Shown here piece after piece: positions 55,428-64,000 of a stretch of 64,000 nucleotides of DNA. Under the pieces are notes generated by a model. The model did not search any database and was not told where the DNA came from. It was given only the letters and a program-made list of their open reading frames with translations. Source of the stretch: Rhynchopus euleeides (taxonomy: Eukaryota > Euglenozoa > Diplonemea > Diplonemida > Diplonemidae). Within the stretch, counting starts at the first letter, position 1. Every line of letters begins with the position of its first letter. Position numbers and translations under genes: made by a program. The stretch is from contig OY723250.1 of the NCBI GenBank assembly GCA_963210315.1, positions 248,001-312,000 of the forward strand. The letters run 5' to 3'.

Positions 55428-55799
55428 CTGTCCCGGCTCTTCAGCTCTCCGGTCCCCGCACGCAGAATTCAACAACAGTGACAACAGACAGATTCCTATT
55501 CCCTCCCCTCCCCCATCAGCTGGAACGGTTTTTCGAGCACCCCGGCTGAGCTCGGGCAGCTGCTCCTTTTTTCTCTAGTATCTGGTGGCCCCCTCCTAGC
55601 TAACTTGTTAGAGCACTCGCAGAGTGCGACTTGGGGGGCCACCAGTACTACCTTTGTTTAGTGCACAGGCGCTCAATCATCAAGAAGACTCCACTCACTG
55701 AGGTGAGGTTGGAAGGGACGGAGACGAGACACCACTACAACGCCCTTCATCAGGCTCTTTCGTGCTGTCCCGGCTCTTCAGCTCTCCGGTCCCCGCACG
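55428..55799 (+). repeat. 35-bp direct repeats and hairpin in the 3' segment
   Basis: CTGTCCCGGCTCTTCAGCTC and the next 15 bp occur exactly at 55428-55462 and 55765-55799. Between them TGGTGGCCCCC (55583) and GGGGGGCCACCA (55636) form a stem whose loop contains TAGCTAACTTGTTAGAGCAC, reminiscent of the D-arm region of a tRNA. In DIRS elements internal repeats guide circle formation; whether these do is unknown. Confidence 0.7.
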
Positions 55800-55864
55800 T
55801 TGTTTACCTTCGCCGGAGAGTATTCTTCTTCTGAGAAATGCTGAAGTGTTGCCTAAGGGATGAC

Positions 55865-55945
55865 TAAGCCCTTAGTAAGCCCTTAGTAAGAAATTAAGCC
55901 CTTAAATTAAGCCCTTAATTTTTCGGGGACTGAAAATTCAGGGCT
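55865..55945 (-). repeat. Right inverted terminal repeat of the DIRS-like element
   Basis: Reverse complement of the left end, with AAGCCCTTA units. Confidence 0.9.
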
Positions 55946-55955
55946 TAAAATTTAA

Positions 55956-56963
55956 CCCTTTACCAGCGGACCGTACATATATGTACGGTTATGTCTAGCA
56001 TCCCTGAGTAAATGGCTTTAATTTTCGACTTTTTGACCGATTTTTGTATTCTCGAAATGTTCGAGCACAACGGAATCAAATGCGACCAGTTTCGGCGAGA
56101 AAGGCGGAGCAGAGAATATTTTATTTCTGAAAGAGAATTTCACAAAAAGTCAGATTTTTGGTCGATTTCCCCACCTCATGGACCCCACCATGACCTACAA
56201 TTCCTGGTGATGTTCTACTCCACTAAATTGACCAATTTTTGTGATCTTGAATTCTGCTGTGCCGATTCTGTCACATATTGCATGTGGTTCCGCCAATTTT
56301 CGCGACCATCGGATACGGAACAGCCTCCTCCCAGCACCCCCGAATTTGAGGGAACGTCAGGCATGTTTGAGGGGTGCACAAAGGAGACCCACTTCAGGAA
56401 TTTTCTGCTCATTCTTTTTCAGAATCTCTCGCGATGGTGGATTCCGCTGTTCAAAATATCATGGAGAACCCTGGGGCTGATGAGAAGGAATCCAAGAACT
56501 GACCCGCAAGGCCGTACGTAAATCCCGTACCCCACTGATGGGAGTTGACCAGGCAGGGCCCACAGGGCTTGCAAGTCCGAGGTGGCACTCAGGAGTGTTC
56601 TGCTCCACCAAATTGACCGATTCTTTCGATCTAGAATTCCACTGTGCTCATTCTGTCACAGTTATCACCTGTTTCCACCACTACTCACCACCACCCCGTA
56701 TTTTTTTCGAGAGAAAATTCCGACACCCCGATTTTCGAGGGGGGAATAGGCCATCATGGGCGATGCACAAAGGATGCCCATTTGAGGAATTTTCTGCTTG
56801 AATTTTTTCAAAATTTCTTGCAATCGTGGATTCCGCGAGTCAAAATAGCCCCACTATGGTACTTGACATTTCTGTTCTGCGTGGTCGCGTCAGGTTCACC
56901 GAAGTCACAAAAGTGCCCCCCCCAAAACTAAAAATAAGTCAGGGGTGCCTAGACCGTAAAGGG
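55956..56963. mobile_element. piggyBac-like non-autonomous element (TTAA)
   Basis: Flanked by TTAA at 55952-55955 and 56964-56967, with ends CCCTTTAC and GTAAAGGG. TTAA plus CCC ends is the piggyBac pattern. GTACATATATGTAC palindrome just inside the left end. The interior has two diverged direct repeats of about 300 bp (56200-56460 and 56590-56850). No transposase. Confidence 0.75.
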
Positions 56964-57001
56964 TTAAGTGATTTATCGCCCTACCCCTTAGTAGGAGCTT
57001 A

Positions 57002-57657
57002 CAGTGCCGCAGAAAAGTTTCGAACGAACAAAAGTTTTAAAATTCTCCGTTCGAAAGTTTTTTCGTCTCAAAACTTTTGTTTTGTTTTAAAAGTTATCTA
57101 TCCTGCATCATGGGAGTTTCCTAGAGGTGTGTGGGATGATGTGCCACATGTGCAACACTCCAGCGCTGTGAACAGGCAGTCTTTGGGTCAGGCGGGTGTC
57201 AGCATCCTTCAACCTCACTCAGGTTACTCCTATCTGTCCCCTATCGCCAGGTTTGCTGCGAGTTGCCAAAAGCGGATGAGTTTGCGGATCGCAGGCAGAG
57301 AGGCCAGAAGAGGAATGTCCAACCTCAACAGGGTCGTTATCCCCAGTCGAGTGGTTTCCGCAACCGAGCGGTCCATCCCTCCAAACCACACGACATGGGG
57401 GCCTTTTCGGGTCCACTGGATGCTGCTGACATCGCAAATAGAATGACCTCGACCTGTCCAGTCCTGTCAAGAAGTATTTTTAGTATCTCTCTTGTCAAGA
57501 AATCTTTGTCCGAAAACACTTCGGAGAAAGATCCTTGACTTTGAAACAAAGTATTGAACAAAAGAATGTTTTAAAATTTTTCGCGAAGCGCGATTTTCGT
57601 CTTAAAACTTAAAATTATCTTAAAATTTATCGTGTTCGAAACTTTTCTGTGGCACTG
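57002..57657. mobile_element. Tc1/mariner-like non-autonomous element (TA)
   Basis: Ends CAGTGCCGCAGAAAAGTTTC and an inverse with one difference, flanked by TA. Inverted T-rich TTTTAAAA stretches continue inside. No DDE transposase is recognised in 656 bp. Confidence 0.8.
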
Positions 57658-57659
57658 TA

Positions 57660-58479
57660 GTGAAGCCGTGATTATGTGCAAAAAAAATAAAGTTTCCTAT
57701 ATCATCGATGTGCCCATCGGTGATATAAGAAGAAGGAAAAAGAAGAAGAAGAAGAAGAAAAAAGGTATTTTCGGATTGGCAGGCGATGTCTGCTGGAAAT
57801 GTAGCCCGCAGGAAAGCACAGTAAAAAAGAAAACTGTACGGAGAAAAAAAGGGGACGAAATGAATGAGGGATGGGGGAAAGGGGGAATTAAGCCGAATGA
57901 ATAGACCATGACGATGAGGTGCGTTCGCTCTGTTGCACAGAGAGTTTGACACAGAACGAAGACGCCTCGATAGGATCATATCACGATCAAAGAGGGTTTC
58001 GCCCACCTGCGAAGCTTCGGTGGGCGTGAATTGAAAAGGTCGGCCCGAGCGCATCGCTTTTTGTTGAACGTGATGAACAGGATTGTGGACATGGCACCGA
58101 AGTCCAGCGGCGGATCAATATGGGACGATCCGACACGGAACGGAGGCGCGCCGCTCTCCAGCCATGTGTTAAAGTTGACACACCACCACCCCCCACCCCT
58201 CCCCAGATCCGGTTTTCACGAATCCTGGATAAATGAAAGAGTGAAAAGACACTGGCACACGGTTCCCTTGTTTGACCCCCCCCCCCCAGGGCCCCGGATG
58301 TCCATATAAAAAACTGTAATTTTTTTGAAATATCCAAGTCTGGAGGTCAACAGCGCAAAACCACCCCCAGACCCACCCCAGATATGAATTTCCGGAGGTT
58401 TTTACCCACTTTTGGGCCCACCAACACTCATTTTTGGCCAGTTTTTGGCTTTTTTTGGCTTTTCTGGGGTGAGTCCTGT
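57660..58479. other. No gene recognised; small palindrome
   Basis: An (AAG)n run lies at 57731-57762. A short TIR palindrome of the TTCGCTCTG type is at 57916-57969, related to the GGGCCTTCGCTC family. Confidence 0.4.
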
Positions 58480-60210
58480 GCAGGGTGGTTGCAAGGTCAT
58501 TTTTGGGTAAAAATATGCATTTAACGCACCTCTGCTGGTCCTAGAGGCCCTGGATGGTATACAATGTGCCCCAGGGATGCCTAGGGTACGTTTTTCACCC
58601 GAAACCCACCCAAAATGGGGTATAGTTGCCCAATTTTTGACATTTTTTCATGAAATTGGGCCTACAACATCGTTGCAGGGTCCTTTTCCTTGGGTAAAAT
58701 TACGCATTTTCACGTGCTTCTACTGGTCCTAGAGGCCCTGGATGGTATACAATGTACCCCAGGGATGCCTAGGGTACGTTTTTCACCCGAAAAACACCCG
58801 AAATGGGGTCTAGTTGCCCAATTTTTGACATTTTTTCATGAAATTGGGACTTTTACCCCACATGGGCGAATCCCCCATTTTTGTACACGTATCCGTCAGG
58901 TGGACCACCGGGTGGGGAGAGATCCGGTGTGAGGCACTTGGGTCCGTCCAGGTGGGCAGGGGGAACCTGGGGGCGGGGGGCCATTTTTCACAGTTTTTTC
59001 AAAAAATTGGACGGAATTTAGGCAATTCGGTGTCGAAAACCTGTTCCAACAGGCCCGTACACCCCTTTTCGGGCATACCCAGTGGTTTCTGGGTGGTTAT
59101 AGGGTTGTAGGGTGCCTACAACACGGTTGCAGGGTGTGTGCAGGGTCCTACACCATCGTTGCAGGGTCCTTTTTTTTGGGTAAAAATGTGCATTTTAACG
59201 CACATCTACTGGTCGTAGAGGCCCTGGATGGTACACAATGTGCCCCAGGGATGCCTAGGGTACGTTTTTCACCCGAAAACCACCCAAAATGGGGTCTAGT
59301 TGCCCAATGTTTGACATTTTTTCAGAAAAATTGGGGCTGTTACCCTACACGGGCGAATACCCCATTTTTCATAGTTTTTTCAAAATATCGGACTGAATTT
59401 GGGCGATTCGGTGTAGAAAACCTGTTCTGACAGGCCCATACACCCCATTTTAGGGCATACCCAGTGGTTTCTGGGTGGTTATAGGGTTGTAGGGTGCCTA
59501 CAACCTGGTTGCAGGGTGCTTGCAGGGTGGTTGCAGGGTCCTTTTTTTTGGGTAAAAATGTGCATTTTACCGCACCTCTACTGGTCGTAGAGGCCCGGGA
59601 TGATATACAATGTACCCCAGGGATGCCCAGGGTACGTTTTTCACCCGAAAACCACCCAAAATGGGGTCTAGTTGCCCAATGTTTGACATTTTTTCAGAAA
59701 AATTGGGGCTGTTACCCTACACGGGCGAATACCCCATTTTTCATAGTTTTTTCAAAATATCGGACTGAATTTGGGCGATTCGGTGTAGAAAACCTGTTCT
59801 GACAGGCCCATACACCCCATTTTAGGGCATACCCAGTGGTTTCTGGGTGGTTATAGGGTTGTAGGGTGCCTACAACCTGGTTGCAGGGTGCTTGCAGGGT
59901 GGTTGCAGGGTCCTTTTTTTTGGGTAAAAATGTGCATTTTACCACACCTCTACTGGTCGTAGAGGCCCGGGATGATATACAATGTACCCCAGGGATGCCC
60001 AGGGTACGTTTTTCACCCGAAAACCACCCAAAATGGGGTCTAGTTGCCCCGATTTTGACATTTTTTCATGAAAATCGGGATTTTGCCCAAAATGGGCAAA
60101 ATCCCCTTTTTTCACCGATTTTTCGAAAATTCTGACCGAAAATGGGCAACTAAGTGTGAAAAACCGGTTTCATTGGGTCCACAGACATATTTTTGAGGTG
60201 GGTACACCCA
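58480..60210 (+). repeat. 372-bp satellite, about five units
   Basis: GCAGGGTCCTTTT marks unit starts at 58674, 59161, 59533 and 59905; the last two full periods are exactly 372 bp. Conserved blocks: CTGGTCGTAGAGGCCC, GGATGCC(T/C)AGGGTACGTT, CACCCGAAAACCACCC and ACCCAGTGGTTTCTGGGTGG. Earlier units differ in length (179 and 487 bp). The last units are nearly identical. 372 is divisible by three, and the same frame stays open in successive units for 60-100 codons. Confidence 0.92.
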
Positions 60211-63200
60211 TTTCAGGTGCCAATAACCCTTGTTTGGGGTCGGAAAAATTTTTATTACAATTTTTTCAAGTACATCCGGGCCCCTACCCCCCCCCCCTCT
60301 CTACCCACACCACAGTTAAAGCTGCGTGGTGTTTCATGGAGAGGTGCGACGGGGGAGGGTTTCCTAATTTTGTTGCGCCATGTGCCCGTTGGTTTTTTTT
60401 CTGGGAGGGTGTGGCATGGCACACGACGCGGTCTCCACCTCCCCGGACAGCCGGCGGACTACCCGGTCGGGCACCGGGATTGAAAAATTGATCTGGGTAC
60501 CGGGGACCCGAAGACCGCATCGTGCAGGTACGGCACATCTGATTGAAATCAACAACGGCTCTGCATACATCGTCGCACAACGGTTGTGTGCCCTGGACTG
60601 ATGCCAGACGAGGGATATTCTGGTTGCGACACCTGGCTTGTCGGTGTGGCAGAGGATGAGAGAGAAGCCCGATGTGACGGAGTTCACCACGCTCCTCCCG
60701 CAAGTGTGTGTCCCAGATCGTGGCAGATTCCTCAAGCAACAAACAACGTCCCGACAGGATCAACGATCATGACACATAGGTTGAAGAATGGGCTGGCATT
60801 TTTCTCGGCAAAAAAAATTGCTCACACTGAAACGATTGCGTCTCGCGAAAAAAAAAGCAAAATATTTGAAAGATGGGGTGGGGAGAGTGAAGTGGGGCGG
60901 AAGCAAAGGCATGCCAAACTCCATGTGAGCAGTGGTGTCTGGGGGGCTTTCTTGTGCGCCAAGTGACTGACCAAGGGTGGGGAATAACCGTCAGGTTTCC
61001 AGTGAGGACATGAGCCGAGAGTTTTCCCCAATCCCACCCGGCAGACAATAACACTGGCAGGGAGGGGGGTCTGATGCAGCAGGGAGATGGCAGGCATGTG
61101 TTGCATCTTTTCCATGAGAGTGGTATCCACTCATCTGGCAAGCTTTTTCGGCGAGTATCACCTACGGCTAGGAGGAAATGTGCCAACAAAAAAAACACAC
61201 CGTTCGCAGCGCACTGCCACAACAGGCTTCCCTGCAATCGGATTTTCACTGAAGTTCCCCACGGGAAGGCGCCGTGCCTTCCTTCGTCGAGATGCTGTGA
61301 GTATCAACTGTGAGTGTCAATCACACCCGCTACTCCCCCACCCCCTCCTCCTACACACACAGACCTCTGGCAGTCTGTATGTATTGGATAGTCAGGTACA
61401 GCCACCACGCGCCTTGTGTGGTGTGGTGCGAGAAAGGCTTGAATTTACCACCCAACCTGCTGGGTTGTGGGTGATAGATGTTTGTTTTGAATTTTGATAG
61501 AGAGGCAGTGCAACCGCACTGGGTTGCATCGAAAGACAGTCCGAAGGGAAGTAAACGAGGCGCAACCACTAGCTTCTGAGTCGCATATCTGAGAGCGTGA
61601 AATTATCCGTGGGATGGAGCATATTCGACTCCAGCATCGGCGCTCGGGATCACAAACCCAACTCGAGTTTGAAACCACAATCCTATGTTTGCGACTCATG
61701 TTGAGTGGTTGCGGCAGGTAGGATCTGAATACGATGTTCTCAAGGCAAACAAGAAAATACAATGCATCGTAAACAGGAAATACATGATTAGGGACAGGAA
61801 GCGAGGGGCTGGGAAGGAGAGACGGGATGGGGGCAAAACCAACCGTGGCCGAGGCAGCGGCAACTGGTTTTACCCGCGAGTTTACGATTGGATCAGTAAA
61901 CAAAACTGTAAATCGGGTGAATAGCGCGACTCACCGAAACTACCCTACCTACTAGGCATCTTTACTTTTTTTTTTGCATTCTCAAAAAGAGAATACAAGT
62001 CTGTGGCAAAACAAGTGATCATTCCTATCACTTGATTCACTGGGCAGACAGGAAATAAGATTCCAATAAACCAGGCATAGACGTAAGTCACCCCCCCCCC
62101 CCCCCCGCAGACGAGGTTGTTTGGTTTGGACAACCATAATGCAAAAGGCTGGGGGACAACTCGATGTGTTCCATGTTTCGACACTTCATGAGCGGGAAGG
62201 TTAAATTTTGTTTACTTCATATTTTTTTGTTGTTTCTTGCCAGGTTCTTTTTCAGGAGCTCGGCTCTTGTGCCAAACGGTGCCGGTGTGATACAGTTTGA
62301 CACAGATGAACCCCTGTTATTTCAAGGCTTGATTCAAGCGGTGGCCACAGCCCCCGAAGGGGTGTCATCACCACTTTCCCCCCTTGCATGCACGTCGCCC
62401 AACACTACAACACAGTGTTGGCTCAGCCGTGAGTTGAGCGGGGGTTCTGAGTGTAGTGAATGAAAAACTGCAGGTGAGAAGAGAAGCAAAGGCATTCACC
62501 ATATCGCAGGACGTGAAGTCAACTCAAAATCACAAAAAGAGGCAAAAAAAATCGCAGGACAAGGCCATGCCGCATGTTACCACGCAGAAACATGGCCCGC
62601 ATATGCTTGTCGGTCCCGATCCCTGACCTTCCTGGTCGCGGGGGCACTCTTGACACACATTGCCCCCCAGTGCCTGAAAGAGAGAGCCGGAGGCGAAGAA
62701 GAAACGAATTTTAGTTGGAGCACATCACCTGCAAAATAAATTTCTATCAGCGCACGGGTGTGCGCTGGTGTGCAGAAAACAACTGTCAATGCAATAAAGA
62801 ATCCGGGTTTTGTTGTGCGCAGAGTGGGAGTGACGAGACCCCCTGCAGAAGGGGGTTGCTGAAGTGACGGGGTGGCTTTCTGTTGCTTGTTGCTGCCGTT
62901 ATCAAAACACACTGCGCGCACCGTACGGCTCCCCACCCTGGCTCCTCCGACGTGAAGAAATAAAAAGTGTGCTTTGGGAACAAAGATAGGGGGGTGGGGG
63001 TGAGGGGGGGGCACTGTTGCTTTTTTGTGTGGCAAAAGCGGGATAACAAAAAAAGCAGCACCCACAGCTTTGCTGTGGATGCTGCCTTTTTGCCGTCCAA
63101 TGAGCAGCCCCACCCACCCGCCCACCCCCGCTGACGTTTTCTGGCACTGAAATTGCAAAGGCGGGAGCAAGGTGCACTGTGACTGATTCATCACCAGCAG
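60211..63200. other. No gene recognised
   Basis: Mixed unique DNA. Minus-strand frames at 60284-60763, 60767-61249 and 61445-61903 lack recognised domains. Poly(C) at 62090-62107. Confidence 0.4.
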
Positions 63201-63596
63201 ATGACCCTGGAAACGGCAGATTTTGCTGCAGAATATACTTTTGTTTCATATTTCATCGCTTCGTGTTCTGATGAAATATTGGACAAGATGATGCAACAGA
63301 AAACAACGATAAAGGAAATCGCATGGCGTGGGTGGCGTGATTTGGGCCATGCGGTACCCCGACTCTGTGCCGTTTGCAGTGGGGTCACCTTGGTGTCGGA
63401 AGTGAGGGTGGTGTCACCACCGCCGGGTGCCCTTCGACCGTTCTCAGCATCTCGTGAGGCGTTCCGCTCGAAATTCCCACCACACCCCGGTGAATCCATT
63501 CAGGTGAAATGGCAAGATGACGAGATCAGAGAGCACTGGGTGATTGTTTTGCTTTCAACTGGACTTTCAGCCCATTGCGATTTGAACTTCTGCTGA
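63201..63596 (+). CDS. Hypothetical ORF or exon
   Basis: 131 codons from ATG: MTLETADFAAEYTFVSYFIA and on, with a mixed composition more protein-like than its neighbours and a CAVC motif near 57. It is preceded by CACCAGCAG, a possible acceptor. Two antisense frames overlap it. No family recognised; low confidence that it is coding. Confidence 0.25.
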   Translation: MTLETADFAAEYTFVSYFIASCSDEILDKMMQQKTTIKEIAWRGWRDLGHAVPRLCAVCSGVTLVSEVRVVSPPPGALRPFSASREAFRSKFPPHPGESIQVKWQDDEIREHWVIVLLSTGLSAHCDLNFC

Positions 63597-64000
63597 ATCG
63601 TGTGGGGAGGGGTGGAGGGGTGGTCGATAGGGAGAGAGCCTACCACCTCATCTGATACTCTCTCAGAAACGCGCCTTTTTTTTTGTAATACTTTACGCAG
63701 GGCTGCATCAAACAAAATACCTGGGGTGTCTGTTTCATATGTCACGCAGGTGAACTGTGCGTCTGCAAATCAAAAAAAATGTTGAAGAATCGAAGACAAT
63801 AGAGAAAAGAACCAGTGGGGATTCTTCGATCGAGAAAATCGAGAAGACCCCGAAATAAGAAACTAGAGAGAACTTTCGGAACGCCGACACATGCAGATCT
63901 GCTGGGGCAGCTGACTCAGGAGGGGGTGGGTGCGGGAGGTTGTAATGTATATGCAGAGAAAGCACCCGCGTGAGGTTGTCATCCACCTCGCCCACTCCCT
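63597..64000. other. Window end, nothing recognised
   Basis: Unique DNA with short frames on both strands. Confidence 0.35.

Larger units (their letters stand above)
51775..55945 (+). mobile_element. DIRS-like tyrosine-recombinase retroelement (fossil)
   Basis: About 4.2 kb with inverted terminal repeats rather than LTRs. Parts in order: left inverted repeat, a first coding region with a repeated Pro-rich front and a tyrosine-recombinase-like domain, a second coding region with reverse transcriptase and RNase H, a 3' segment with a 35-bp direct repeat, and the right inverted repeat. Inverted ends plus tyrosine recombinase plus RT/RNase H define the DIRS order. The recombinase precedes the RT, as in kinetoplastid VIPER elements, and I see no methylase domain. 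It looks largely whole with few breaks; matching inverted ends suggest a young copy. Confidence 0.85.

Overview
This is eukaryotic, very repeat-rich DNA. It has no bacterial operons, many non-coding transposons with target-site duplications (TSDs), long poly(G)/poly(C) tracts, minisatellites, and one clear eukaryote-type gene, a PPM/PP2C protein phosphatase at 7724-9265 on the minus strand. GC is moderate to high. The sequence alone does not fix the species; a protist or alga with a large repeat load (for example a chromerid or another alveolate/stramenopile) is my guess, held loosely. Splice structure cannot be proved here, so most ORFs are reported cautiously. || Layout. 1-1.4 kb: GC-rich low-complexity DNA. 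1.4-4.5 kb: a chain of TIR elements (1444-2296; 2445-3100; 3103-4549 with a hAT-like element at 3255-3778 nested inside). 4.5-11.3 kb: mostly unique DNA around the PP2C gene. 11.3-13.7 kb: two hAT-like elements, one inserted into a tandem SINE-like repeat. 14.8-18.4 kb: a 3.6-kb transposon with about 300-bp inverted ends and a spliced-looking reading frame ending in C2H2 zinc fingers. 18.4-25.2 kb: small elements, a nearly perfect 372-bp inverted repeat (22.5-23.5 kb), and an ORF with a Cys/His-rich N-terminus. 25.4-31.2 kb: MITE, hAT-like element, an 820-bp TIR element, then a 3,449-bp TIR element (27787-31235) holding three minisatellites with the same 31-bp period and a cyclase-like gene fragment. 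32-45 kb: members of the same element family, a 2.1-kb element with GGTATTACCGGG subterminal repeats, duplicated leader-like repeats, a second Cys/His-rich ORF, and more hAT-like elements. 46.6-48.7 kb: GAGGGGCA minisatellites around a gene-like segment. 51.8-55.9 kb: a DIRS-like tyrosine-recombinase retroelement fossil. 56-57.7 kb: piggyBac-like and Tc1/mariner-like non-autonomous elements. 58.5-60.2 kb: a 372-bp satellite. 60.2-64 kb: nothing firm. || The clearest signals of biological interest are: (1) a transposon family with TIRs GGGGG(T/C)CTTCGCT and 3-bp TSDs, with an empty-site control inside this window, whose large member carries three diverged 31-bp arrays built on TCGGCCCA-N9-CAGCACT-N6 plus captured coding DNA; (2) the 3.6-kb zinc-finger transposon and its MITE at 51210-51380; (3) a Cys/His-rich domain shared by two otherwise unrelated ORFs; (4) a DIRS-like element with an unusual part order; (5) at least five hAT-like elements with different ends but the same internal GC-hairpin module.
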